The notes beneath the pieces are model-generated. The model did not search any database. It saw only the letters and a list, made by a program, of their open reading frames with translations, and was not told where the DNA came from. 64,000 nt of DNA, from NCBI GenBank assembly GCA_018889975.1, contig CP076546.1:1426001-1490000 (forward strand), read 5' to 3'. The position numbers were made by a program, and so were the translations under genes. This stretch comes from Bacillus sp. NP157 (GTDB taxonomy: Bacteria > Pseudomonadota > Gammaproteobacteria > Xanthomonadales > Rhodanobacteraceae). Positions 35,375 to 44,627 of the stretch are shown here, in pieces (the first letter of the stretch is position 1; each line of letters begins with the position of its first letter).

Positions 35375-36280
35375 GTGGACCACATTCTCGCCATGCGCGT
35401 GTTCGGCCGGCTTGTCGAAACCGGTGGTTTCGGCAAGGCCGCCGATAGCCTGCGGATGCCCAAGTCCACGGTGACCAAGCTGATCCAGGGGCTGGAGGAG
35501 CAACTGGGCGTCCGCCTGTTCGAGCGCACCACCCGGCGGGTGACCGTGACCGCCGAAGGCGCGGCGTACTACGAACGCACCCGGCAATGGCTGGCCGAGC
35601 TGGACGATTTCGAGACCACCCTGGCCGGCGGCCGCGGCAGCCCGGTCGGCACCCTGCGCGTCGACACCGGCGGATCGGTGGCCGCGTGCCTGATCCTTCC
35701 CGAGCTACCGGCGTTCCGCGAACGCTATCCCGGGATCCGCCTGCAGGTTGGCGTCACCGACCGGACGGTTGACCTGGTCGGCGAAGGCATCGATTGCGGT
35801 ATCCGCAGCACGGCCGACGACCCCAACCTGGTCGCACGCCAGATCGCCGAGCTGCCGTGGGTGACCTGCGCGACACCGGGCTACCTCGCCAGTCGCGGCA
35901 CGCCCATGCATCCGGACGACCTCGCCCGCGAAGGCCACGACATCGTCGGCTACTTCTCGGCGCGTACCGGCCGCGCGCAGCCGATGCGTTTCACCGATCG
36001 CGAGCGCGGCTTCGACGGCGAGCTGATAAGCGCGGTGGAAGTGAACGAGAGCAATGCCCACGTAGCCGCCGCACTGGCGGGGCTCGGCATCGTGCAGACG
36101 CTGGCCTTCGCCGCCGCGCCCGCCCTGGCGCGCGGCGACCTTCTCCCCGTGCTGGACACGTGGCAGCCGGCACCGCTGCCCGTATACGTCGTCTACCCGA
36201 GCGAAAAGCGCCATAACGCCCGCCTGCGCGCCTTCGTCGACTGGATCGCCGAGGCACTGCCGCGGCGCGCGCTGGCCTAG
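35375..36280 (+). CDS. LysR-family transcriptional regulator
   Basis: A 301-residue LysR regulator. The winged helix is at residues 4-60 (FGRLVETGGFGKAADSLRM, then KSTVTKLIQGLEEQLGVRLF), with a standard effector-binding domain ending VPYSEKR-like VVYPSEKRH. It starts at GTG 35375, supported by GGGGAAA upstream, because LysR proteins of this branch begin MDHILAMRVF; an upstream TTG would lie within the dyad. It probably controls the divergent SDR and itself. The effector is unknown. Confidence 0.9.
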   Translation: MDHILAMRVFGRLVETGGFGKAADSLRMPKSTVTKLIQGLEEQLGVRLFERTTRRVTVTAEGAAYYERTRQWLAELDDFETTLAGGRGSPVGTLRVDTGGSVAACLILPELPAFRERYPGIRLQVGVTDRTVDLVGEGIDCGIRSTADDPNLVARQIAELPWVTCATPGYLASRGTPMHPDDLAREGHDIVGYFSARTGRAQPMRFTDRERGFDGELISAVEVNESNAHVAAALAGLGIVQTLAFAAAPALARGDLLPVLDTWQPAPLPVYVVYPSEKRHNARLRAFVDWIAEALPRRALA

Positions 36281-36537
36281 TGCACCCACTCCAGTAAGGG
36301 CTGGCCCTTCGGCACGATGTAGGTGCCGATCTCGGCGGCGTTGCCCGGGCCCACGTTGGCGGATAACCCGGCGACGGCGTGCTGGCGTTGCTTGCGGCGG
36401 AACAATCAATTGCGCCCCGCCACGTTCCCAGCCCCGCCACGGATTTCCACAATACGCCCATCCACCGGCGCCGGGGACATCCATCGACGCCACGTCGCTC
36501 CGCCCCGAACCACTCCCCCCTTACTGGAGACATCGCC

Positions 36538-37422
<885 letters not shown>

Positions 37423-37446
37423 CATTCATCGAAGCGACAAAACGTC

Positions 37447-37471
37447 AGGGGTGCCCCGCGCGGGCGCCCCT
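37447..37471. terminator. Terminator hairpin between hydrolase and NTF2-like gene
   Basis: AGGGGTGCCC-CGCGC-GGGCGCCCCT is a ten-pair stem (one G-T pair) with a five-base loop. Read on the minus strand it is followed by GACGTTTTG, so it most likely ends the transcript of the minus-strand gene, whose stop codon lies in the stem's edge; it also faces the end of the plus-strand hydrolase. Confidence 0.55.
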
Positions 37472-37871
37472 ACGTCACCCCGCCGGGTGCTTGCCCTACC
37501 CACTGCGCCCGCCACGCGGGCGCATCGAAGGGATCGGCGAAGTACTGCACTTCGCGTGTCACCTTGCCATCCTGGAAAGTCATGATGCTCACGGTGAAAG
37601 CGCGCTTCTCCCCGTAGAGGATCGAATACTCGGTGACCCAAAGGTCGCCCTTGCCGACGATGCGCCTGACCGCGAATCCCGTTGGTTTGCCGGGATGGTG
37701 GCTACGCAACGCCTGCAGGTTGGCCCGGCCATGGATCGTTTCGCCGGATTGCGGGTACTCGCACACCGCATCGTCGCGGTAGATCGCATGCTCGGCATCC
37801 TGGTCGCCCGCGGCGGATGCCGCCCAGTGTCGATCCAGCGCATCGCGGATCGTCCGCTCGTCCATCGCCAT
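37470..37871 (-). CDS. NTF2-like/SnoaL-like small protein
   Basis: A 133-residue protein of the NTF2-like fold: helix ERTIRDALDRHWAASAAGD, conserved YRDDAVCEYPQSGETIHGRANLQALR, and the beta-sheet VTREVQYFADPF. Such proteins form small barrels that bind or isomerise hydrophobic ligands, or act as immunity or scaffold proteins. The ATG at 37871 is used; a reading to 38132 is an arginine-rich artefact. It lies between two Asp-nucleophile hydrolases, so a shared small-molecule pathway is plausible. Substrate unknown. Confidence 0.8.
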   Translation of the reverse strand: MAMDERTIRDALDRHWAASAAGDQDAEHAIYRDDAVCEYPQSGETIHGRANLQALRSHHPGKPTGFAVRRIVGKGDLWVTEYSILYGEKRAFTVSIMTFQDGKVTREVQYFADPFDAPAWRAQWVGQAPGGVT

Positions 37872-37998
37872 GTCTCCTACGCCGTGCCTGGATGCCAAGA
37901 CTACGCGCGATGGCGACAGGCCGTTGCAAGCCACGGCAGGTTTGGGGGTGCACCCTAGTCGGCCTGGCAGGCCGCCACCCCGACGAAGGACCCCACCG

Positions 37999-39027
37999 AT
38001 GCCCCTCGACACCGACTCCGCGCGTCGCCGCTTCCTTGCCCTGGCCGGCAGTTCCCTCGCCGCCGCCACCGTGGGACCGCAGGCGCTTGCCGCCTCGCAG
38101 CTCGCCGCCGCCAGCGCCAGTGCCTCGACCACGTTCGGCCCGCTGAAGCAGGTCCACGCGGGCGTGCTCGACGTCGGCTACATCGACATGGGCAAGTCCA
38201 GGCATCCCGCCGTGCTGCTCCTGCATGGCTGGCCCTATGACATCCATGCCTTCGCCGAGGTGGCGCCCGCGCTCGTTGCCAGGGGCTTTCGCGTCATCGT
38301 GCCGTACCTGCGCGGTTACGGCTCGACCCGGTTCCTCGACGACGCCACGCCGCGCAACGGCCAGCCTGCGGCGCTGGCGGCAGACGCCATCGCCCTGATG
38401 GATGCGTTGAAGATCCGGCAGGCGATCGTGGCGGGATTCGACTGGGGCGCACGCACCGCCGACATCCTCGCCGTGCTGTGGCCACAGCGCTGCAAGGCGC
38501 TGGTGTCGGTCAGTGGTTACCTCATCGGCAGCCAGGAAGCCGGCAAGAAACCGCTGCCACCGAAGGCGGAGCTGCAGTGGTGGTACCAGTTCTACTTCGC
38601 CACCGAACGCGGCCGCGAGGGTTACGAACAGAACCGGCATGACTTCGCGAAGCTGATCTGGCAGCTGGCATCGCCGCAGTGGCACTTCGACGACGAGGCG
38701 TTCGAGCGCAGCGCATCCGCGCTCGACAACCCCGACCACGTGGCGATCACCATCCACAACTACCGCTGGCGGATGGGACTGGCCGAAGGCGAAGCGAAGT
38801 ACGACGCCGACGAACGGAAGCTCGCGGCGGGACCGACCATCGCGATTCCCACGATCACGCTGGAAGGCGACGCCAACGGTGCGCCGCATCCCGATCCGTC
38901 GGCGTACAAGGCGAAGTTCACCGGCAGGTACGAACATCGCAACGTCGATGGCGGGATCGGCCACAACCTGCCGCAGGAAGCGCCAGAGGCATTCACGAAG
39001 GCGATCGTGGACGTCGCCCACGCCTGA
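37999..39027 (+). CDS. Tat-exported alpha/beta hydrolase with Asp nucleophile (epoxide hydrolase-like)
   Basis: A 342-residue hydrolase with a twin-arginine signal (ARRRFLALAGSSLAAATVG). The nucleophile elbow is AGFDWGARTA (Asp in place of Ser) after the oxyanion motif HGWPYD; late GGIGHNLPQE supplies the histidine. This is an epoxide hydrolase/dehalogenase-type catalytic set in an exported enzyme. A GAAGGA ribosome binding site precedes ATG 37999. It is divergent from the NTF2-like gene with a 127-base gap. Substrate unknown. Confidence 0.87.
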   Translation: MPLDTDSARRRFLALAGSSLAAATVGPQALAASQLAAASASASTTFGPLKQVHAGVLDVGYIDMGKSRHPAVLLLHGWPYDIHAFAEVAPALVARGFRVIVPYLRGYGSTRFLDDATPRNGQPAALAADAIALMDALKIRQAIVAGFDWGARTADILAVLWPQRCKALVSVSGYLIGSQEAGKKPLPPKAELQWWYQFYFATERGREGYEQNRHDFAKLIWQLASPQWHFDDEAFERSASALDNPDHVAITIHNYRWRMGLAEGEAKYDADERKLAAGPTIAIPTITLEGDANGAPHPDPSAYKAKFTGRYEHRNVDGGIGHNLPQEAPEAFTKAIVDVAHA

Positions 39028-39053
39028 GGCTGGCGGACGGCGCGGCGTTTCCC

Positions 39054-39995
39054 TTACCTGGGCTGGGCCAGTTCAAGCACCAGCGCGCTGCTGGCCGTGC
39101 CGGTCGCCGCCGAGCCGTGCGATCCCTGGTAAGCCTTGACCGCATCCGCCGTGCCGCGGCCAAACACGCCGTCGGCCACCACCAGGGGCTGCGATGCGGA
39201 CAGGCCGACCTGCAGCCGGCGCACGTCGAGGCCGCGCAGGACACCGGATGCGCCCAGGCCAAGGTCGCGACTGCCGACCGGATGGCTGTCGTCATAGCAG
39301 TCCTCCGGCGTCGCGGACAGCGTCGCCGCGGAAATCTCGAGCGAACGCACCACCAGCGGCAAGCCGAGATCCCACTGGCCGAGGTCGACCAGACGCTGGA
39401 ACGCGTCCATCCGGTAGCCGGTGTCATGCGCCTGGCTGGCCAGCCCGGTCAGCCAGCGCCGGCGCTGGACAATGTACGCCTTCAGCCATGTCTTCTCGTC
39501 GACATGCGGCATCGCGCCGACGGCGGCGTTGGTCAGGTCGCGAACGGTACCCCAGCCACCCTGCACGTAGGCGTCATAGGCCAGGGCCATGCCCAGGGGC
39601 GTGGTGATCCCTGCCCGCGTCGCCGTCTGCACCGCGGGCATCAGGTAGTTCTTCGCGAAGAAATCGTCCTGGGTATCGCGCATGGCCTTGTCGTCGGCGA
39701 CCGCGCGCAACAGGTTCTGGAAAAACATGTCGTGGTCGAGTGCCGTGTCAACGGCCAGCGCACGCGGCACGTAGGGCGCGAAGGTCTTGCCGAACGTCGC
39801 CGCCGCATTTGCCACATAGGCCTGCAGCAGGCGGCCGAGGCTGCCGGAGGCGAGGCTCGCCTGCGCCCTGCCATAGCTGAGGTGACCCGCGTCGGCGTGG
39901 TTGAAAGTCACCGCGCTGTAATGGCCAACGACCGACGAGGTTTCGAATACGTTGACGATGGCGGAGATGGTGCGCAGTTGCAGCTCTGTCGGCAT
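39054..39995 (-). CDS. GH46 chitosanase-like hydrolase with C-terminal peptidoglycan-binding domain
   Basis: A 313-residue protein. The first 240 residues resemble family 46 chitosanases: the general acid region AIVNVFETSS holds Glu18 and the following NHADAGHLSYG holds Asp35, matching the Glu-Asp pair and spacing of that family. Residues 250-313 (LRGLDVRRLQVGLSAS, ADGVFGRGTADAVKAYQ) form a peptidoglycan-binding PG_binding_1-type domain. There is no signal peptide, so if it acts on cell walls it must leave by another route. GGAGGA eight bases upstream fixes the ATG at 39995. The combination suggests a wall-lytic or interbacterial enzyme; this is inference. Confidence 0.75.
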   Translation of the reverse strand: MPTELQLRTISAIVNVFETSSVVGHYSAVTFNHADAGHLSYGRAQASLASGSLGRLLQAYVANAAATFGKTFAPYVPRALAVDTALDHDMFFQNLLRAVADDKAMRDTQDDFFAKNYLMPAVQTATRAGITTPLGMALAYDAYVQGGWGTVRDLTNAAVGAMPHVDEKTWLKAYIVQRRRWLTGLASQAHDTGYRMDAFQRLVDLGQWDLGLPLVVRSLEISAATLSATPEDCYDDSHPVGSRDLGLGASGVLRGLDVRRLQVGLSASQPLVVADGVFGRGTADAVKAYQGSHGSAATGTASSALVLELAQPR

Positions 39996-40102
39996 GGCCG
40001 GGCTCCTCCGTGGCAACAAGCGATCGATTAGGCGCCCGGTCCGGGCGATGGGCAACCCGGCCATCCGGCCGTCTCCCTCCTGTTACACGCAACGCGCGGG
40101 CG

Positions 40103-41332
40103 TCACGGGCGCGGCGAACCCGCCGCCTTCTCCGCCGCCATCCGTCGCAACAGGGCGACGAACCGGCCCTGCAACGGTGTCGGCATCCATTCGGTGCGCC
40201 GGGTCATGGCGATGCGCCGCCAGAAATCCTTGCCCGGGGAACCGATCTCGACCAGGTGGCCCGCACGACTTTCCAGCAGGAACTGGTCGCGTGACATCAG
40301 GGTCAGCCAGTCACCCGCCAGCATCATGCCGCGCATGATCAGGACCGAGGCGCACTGCAGGCGGATCGGTGGGGGTTGCACGCCGCGTACCTCGAACATG
40401 CGCTCCCAGTTGAGCCGGAGGGGCACGCCACGCGCAGGCACCACCCATGGATAGCGCAGCAAGGCCGCCGTGGTCAGCCGCCCGCCACGCAGCGGATGGC
40501 CGGCACGCGCCACGATCACCAGCTCATCGTCGAACAGGCCTTCCTGCACGACATCGCGCGCCGGCACGGTCTGTCGCTCCGAGCCGATCAACAGGTCCAT
40601 GTCGCCCTGGCGCAGGCGCGCGAGCAACTCGAGGTAGGGGCCCTCGATCACTTCGACGGCGGCCGCGGGATAGTCGGCGGCGAACGTCGCCAGCACGCGC
40701 GGCAGGAAGTGGGCGCGGGCCACCGGCAACACGCCGATGCGGATGAAACCACTGCCCGCAGCGCCACCGGCACCGACCTCCTCCAGCCCCGCGCCAAGTT
40801 CGGCGAACATCAGGCGGACGAAGTGGACCAGCCGCGTCGCCGCGTCGGTCGGGCGCACCGAACGTCCGACGCGGACCAGCAGCGACACATCCGTCGCTTC
40901 CTGCAGTTCACGCATGGCGCGATGCAAGGCCGGCTGCGACACACCTACCTCGGTGGCGGCCGCCGCGTAGCTGCTGGTGCCGACCACCGCGACCAGTGCG
41001 CGCAGCTGGGCCATGCTCAGGCGACGTTCGACATGCGCCAGCGGCTGGCCGTGCGTGCCGCGGCGAACACGGCGCACGCCGCGCACCAGCAGGCGCAGGG
41101 CATTGTCCACGCGACGGACGAAGCGGCGCCCGCCCTCGGTCAGCTCGACGCCCGCGGCGTGGCGGTCGAACAGCCGTGCGTCGAGCACGCGCTCCATCTT
41201 CGCCACCGCATGCACCAGTGCCGGCTGCGACAGGTTCACTTCGGCAGCGGCGCCACTCAGGGTCCCCACCCGCGCCACGGCCAGCAGCGCGTCGAGGTGG
41301 CGCAGGTTCAGGTCGAACAGTCGGTCATCCAT
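40103..41332 (-). CDS. LysR-type regulator with two tandem DNA-binding domains
   Basis: A 409-residue regulator, about 100 residues longer than usual. Two complete LysR-type winged helices are visible: residues 9-67 (VGTLSGAAAEVNLSQPALVH, ARLFDRHAAGVELTEGG) and roughly 107-165 (SSYAAAATEVGVSQPALHRA, VSLLVRVGRSVRPTDAA). The usual periplasmic-binding-type effector domain follows (GFIRIGVLPVARAHFLPRV, DLLIGSERQ). It starts at ATG 41332; readings further upstream are frame artefacts. It is divergent from the amidohydrolase operon and almost certainly regulates it. Confidence 0.85.
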   Translation of the reverse strand: MDDRLFDLNLRHLDALLAVARVGTLSGAAAEVNLSQPALVHAVAKMERVLDARLFDRHAAGVELTEGGRRFVRRVDNALRLLVRGVRRVRRGTHGQPLAHVERRLSMAQLRALVAVVGTSSYAAAATEVGVSQPALHRAMRELQEATDVSLLVRVGRSVRPTDAATRLVHFVRLMFAELGAGLEEVGAGGAAGSGFIRIGVLPVARAHFLPRVLATFAADYPAAAVEVIEGPYLELLARLRQGDMDLLIGSERQTVPARDVVQEGLFDDELVIVARAGHPLRGGRLTTAALLRYPWVVPARGVPLRLNWERMFEVRGVQPPPIRLQCASVLIMRGMMLAGDWLTLMSRDQFLLESRAGHLVEIGSPGKDFWRRIAMTRRTEWMPTPLQGRFVALLRRMAAEKAAGSPRP

Positions 41333-41414
41333 ATCGTTTACTTTTTTGAATAGCGCAATCGTAATTCGAATTTGGCGGCGAGCGTATGGCCGCGCATATT
41401 CCACACCGACGACG

Positions 41415-41437
41415 GCACTGCCGTTTTTGCAGTGCAA
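41415..41437. promoter_or_regulatory. Dyad operator upstream of the amidohydrolase operon
   Basis: GCACTGC-CGTTTTT-GCAGTGC (41415-41435) is a perfect inverted repeat, and it overlaps a second palindrome TTGCA-G-TGCAA (41427-41437). It lies midway between the double-HTH LysR gene and the operon start and is the likely binding site. Confidence 0.5.
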
Positions 41438-41497
41438 CAATTTTCGATAGCGAATGTGAATGGCCCCAAGGCCCAATCCCTGTAGCATGAGGCGCCC

Positions 41498-42358
41498 GTG
41501 ATCCTGTTCGACACCCACACCCACGTCATCTCGCCGGATACGGCGACCTATCCCACCGACCCGATCGGCGGCAAGCAGTCGGAGTGGTCGCGCGATCGCC
41601 CGGTCGATGCCGACGGCCTGCTCCGCGCGATGGACACCGCAGGCATCGAGCGCGCCGTGGTGGTCCAGGCCTCCACGGTGTACGGCCACGACAACCGGTA
41701 CGTCACCGCCAGCGTGCGTGCCCATCGCGACCGTTTCGTCGGCGTGTACTCGATCGATGCCATGGCCGCCGACGCCGTGGATCGGATCGACCAGTGGCAA
41801 GCCGAAGGTTTGTATGGCTTCCGCCTGTTCACCACCGGGAGCACCATGCCCGGCCAGGCGGCGTGGCTGGGTCATCCGGATTCGTACCCGGCATGGGCGC
41901 ACGCCGAGGCACTCGGCATCCCGGTCTGCCTGCAGATGACCATGGATGGCCTGCCCGTGCTGCGCGAGCTGCTCACCCGCTTCCCGAAGGTGCGCGTGCT
42001 GCTCGACCATTGCGCCCGGCCCGATCTCGCCGGCGGTGCGCCGTATGCCGACGCGCAGGCACTGTTCGACATGGCCGCCTTCGCGGGCGTGCACCTGAAA
42101 CTGACCAATCGCACGCTGGAGGCGGCGGGCCAGGGTGCGTCGACGCCGGCCGACTTCCTCGCGGCCATCCTGAAGGCGTTCGGTGCCGATCGCATCGCGT
42201 GGGGTTCGAACTTCCCCGCCGCCGCGGGAACGCTGGCCGAGCTCGCCCGCCAGGCGCGCGAGGTCCTCGGCACGCTCGATGCCGCCGACCAGGCCGCGAT
42301 CGGCCATGGCACCGCGCAGCGGCTCTATCCGTTTGCGCAGACGAGCGCCACCGCATGA
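41498..42358 (+). CDS. Amidohydrolase, 2-pyrone-4,6-dicarboxylate lactonase-like
   Basis: A 286-residue metal-dependent hydrolase of the amidohydrolase_2 branch. The metal-binding start FDTHTHV (His7, His9) and the later LLDHCARPD and WGSNFP are those of LigI-type lactonases, which open 2-pyrone-4,6-dicarboxylate in aromatic degradation, and of related uronate lactonases. GTG 41498 is preceded by GAGG. Its stop overlaps the next gene by four bases (ATGA). With the decarboxylase-like, DctA and porin genes it forms an organic-acid uptake and breakdown unit. Exact lactone unknown. Confidence 0.8.
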   Translation: MILFDTHTHVISPDTATYPTDPIGGKQSEWSRDRPVDADGLLRAMDTAGIERAVVVQASTVYGHDNRYVTASVRAHRDRFVGVYSIDAMAADAVDRIDQWQAEGLYGFRLFTTGSTMPGQAAWLGHPDSYPAWAHAEALGIPVCLQMTMDGLPVLRELLTRFPKVRVLLDHCARPDLAGGAPYADAQALFDMAAFAGVHLKLTNRTLEAAGQGASTPADFLAAILKAFGADRIAWGSNFPAAAGTLAELARQAREVLGTLDAADQAAIGHGTAQRLYPFAQTSATA

Positions 42359-43245
42359 CCACGCTGCGCACGGTGCTGAAAACCTACCCGCATACGGAGG
42401 CGCTGAAGCGCGGCGCGCTGGTCGATCCCACGGTGACGCTCGACTTCGTCGACGTCGCGCCGGTGCACAAGGCGTTCGCACCGATGGTCCGTGAGGCCGC
42501 CTACGACGTGTGCGAACTGGCCATCGTCACCGCGCTGCAGGCCATCGCCTACGGTGCGCCGATCGTGCTGCTGCCCGCGGTGGTCGCCTCGCGCTTCCAG
42601 CGCGGCTGCCTGGTCGGCTGGTCGGACGCCGGCATCCCGGCCCCGGACCAGCTCGCCGGCAAACGGATCGCCGTCCGCTCCTACACGCAGACCACCGGCA
42701 TGTGGGTGCGCGCGCACCTGGAGGAAGACTACGGCCTGGCCGCCGCGGCCGTGGACTGGGCCACGCAGGACGAAGCCCACGTCGCGGAATACATCGATCC
42801 CCCGTTCGTGTCGCGGATGCCGAAAGACCGCGCGCTCACCGACATGCTGCGCGACGGCGAGGTGGATGCCGCGATTTTCGGCAACGACCTGCCCACCGAG
42901 CCCGGCTTCGCCCCGCTGATCACCGATGCCGCCGCGCGCGACGCCGCGTGGTGGACCCGGCACGGCTTCATGCCGATCAACCACATGGTCTGCGCCAGCC
43001 GCGCGGCCTGCGAAGCATCGCCCGAAGCCGTGCGCGCGGCGTATCGCCTGCTCAAGGCGTCCGCCGCGACGGTGCCGGTCGAGCCGGGCCAGCCCGTGCC
43101 TTTCCGCTTCGGGTTCGACGTCCTGCGCGAGCCCGTCGCCTACACGATCGACGCCTGCCTGAAGCAGTCGCTCCTGCCTCGCCGACTCAGCGTCGACGAA
43201 GTCTTCGCGCCCGCCATGGAATGGCTAGGCCACGCCGGTGACTGA
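42355..43245 (+). CDS. 4,5-dihydroxyphthalate decarboxylase-like protein
   Basis: A 296-residue protein with the two-lobed periplasmic-binding-like fold used by 4,5-dihydroxyphthalate decarboxylases: LRTVLKTYPHTEALKRG start, REAAYDVCELAIVTALQA, AGKRIAVRSYTQTTGMW, and FMPINHMVC. No signal peptide, so it is cytoplasmic and likely an enzyme rather than a transport binding protein. Start at 42355 overlaps the amidohydrolase stop; its end overlaps the dctA GTG start. A decarboxylation step on an aromatic or pyrone dicarboxylate fits the operon. Confidence 0.75.
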   Translation: MTTLRTVLKTYPHTEALKRGALVDPTVTLDFVDVAPVHKAFAPMVREAAYDVCELAIVTALQAIAYGAPIVLLPAVVASRFQRGCLVGWSDAGIPAPDQLAGKRIAVRSYTQTTGMWVRAHLEEDYGLAAAAVDWATQDEAHVAEYIDPPFVSRMPKDRALTDMLRDGEVDAAIFGNDLPTEPGFAPLITDAAARDAAWWTRHGFMPINHMVCASRAACEASPEAVRAAYRLLKASAATVPVEPGQPVPFRFGFDVLREPVAYTIDACLKQSLLPRRLSVDEVFAPAMEWLGHAGD

Positions 43246-44593
43246 GCTGCGCGATGCCAATGCGCCGGCCACCCGAACCACGGAACCACGAATGACCGCG
43301 AAACCTGCCCTGCCCGGAACCACCCAGCCAGCGCGTCCGCGCCGCTACTACCAGGACCTGACCTTCCAGGTGCTGCTCGGCATGGCGCTGGGCGTGGCCG
43401 TGGGCGCGCTCGCGCCCGACATCGGCGAACAGCTGAAGCCGCTGGGCGACGTGTTCATCCGGCTGATCCAGATGGTGGTCGGCCTGATCATCTTCTGCAC
43501 CGTGACCCACGGCATCGCCAGCGTGCGCGACCTGGGCAAGGTCGGCCGCATCGCGATCAAGGCGATCGTGTACTTCGAGATCGTGACCACGCTGGCCCTG
43601 GTGATCGGCCTGGTCACCATCAACGTGCTCAAGCCCGGCATCGGCATGCACATCGACCCGGCCGCGCTGCACACGCCCGCCGACGCGATCCATCCCGCCG
43701 CGCACATGTCGTTCGGCGAATTCCTGCTCAACCTCGTGCCGAAGTCCGCGGTGGAAGCCTTCGCCCAGGGTGAGATCCTGCAGATCCTGGTGTTCTCGGT
43801 GTTGTTCGCCTGCGGCCTTGCCTCGCTCGGCGACAAGGCGAAGCCGGTGCTGGACGTGGTCCACCTGGTCTCGCAGTCGCTGTTCTGGGTGATCCGCGTG
43901 GCGATGAAGATCGCGCCGATCGCGGCGTTCGGCGCCATCGCCTTCACCGTGGCGAAGTTCGGCTTGCAGACCCTGGTGCCGCTGGCCGCGCTGGTCGGCG
44001 AATTCTTCCTCACCTGCGTGCTGTTCTTCATCCTCGTGCTGGCGCCGATCGCACGCTGGGCCGGTTTCAGCCTGTGGAAGCTGATGCGCTATGTGCGCGA
44101 AGAGCTGGTGCTGGTGATCGGCACGAGTTCATCCGAAAGCGTGTTCCCGCAGCTGACCGCGAAGCTGACCCGGCTGGGCGTGCAGGAATCCGTGGTCGGG
44201 CTGGTGCTGCCGACCGCGTACAGCTTCAACCACGATGGCACGTGCCTTTACTTCGCGGCCGTCAGCGTGTTCCTGGCCCAGGCCACCGGCACCGCGTTGG
44301 GCTGGGAGCAGCAGCTGGGCCTGTTGCTGGTGCTACTGGTGACCTCCAAGGGTGGCGCCGGTGTCGCGGGCTCCGCCATCGCCGTGCTGGCCATGACGCT
44401 TGCCGCCACCAAGACCATCCCGGTCGGCAGCATCGCGCTGATCCTGGGCGTGCACCGCATCCTCTCGTCCGCTTTCGTCTTCACCAACATCGCCGGCAAC
44501 TGCGTCGCCACGCTCGTGGTCGGCAAATGGGAAAAAGCCGTCGACGCCGACCAACTGCATGAAGAACTGTCGCGCGGCTACAAGGCCGCCTGA
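43238..44593 (+). CDS. C4-dicarboxylate/organic acid symporter, DctA family
   Basis: A 451-residue transporter of the DAACS family (proton or sodium:dicarboxylate symporters). Family motifs are present: TSSSESVFPQL (re-entrant loop), FNHDGTCLYFAAV and TSKGGAGVAG. About eight helices. Translation may start at GTG 43238, overlapping the previous stop, or at ATG 43292, which gives a more usual N-terminus. It should import the dicarboxylate degraded by the two upstream enzymes; its gene is followed by a porin for outer-membrane entry. Confidence 0.88.
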   Translation: MTELRDANAPATRTTEPRMTAKPALPGTTQPARPRRYYQDLTFQVLLGMALGVAVGALAPDIGEQLKPLGDVFIRLIQMVVGLIIFCTVTHGIASVRDLGKVGRIAIKAIVYFEIVTTLALVIGLVTINVLKPGIGMHIDPAALHTPADAIHPAAHMSFGEFLLNLVPKSAVEAFAQGEILQILVFSVLFACGLASLGDKAKPVLDVVHLVSQSLFWVIRVAMKIAPIAAFGAIAFTVAKFGLQTLVPLAALVGEFFLTCVLFFILVLAPIARWAGFSLWKLMRYVREELVLVIGTSSSESVFPQLTAKLTRLGVQESVVGLVLPTAYSFNHDGTCLYFAAVSVFLAQATGTALGWEQQLGLLLVLLVTSKGGAGVAGSAIAVLAMTLAATKTIPVGSIALILGVHRILSSAFVFTNIAGNCVATLVVGKWEKAVDADQLHEELSRGYKAA

Positions 44594-44627
44594 CACCGAC
44601 ACGTCTACTCCGGGGAGGGGATGACCG

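Noticed and set aside
36277..36405. A 42-residue minus-strand reading ending SANVGPGNAAEIGTYIV.. in the gap before the dehalogenase-like gene
   Set aside because: Looks slightly protein-like and may be the end of a lost gene, but there is no proper start or ribosome binding site and no recognisable family.
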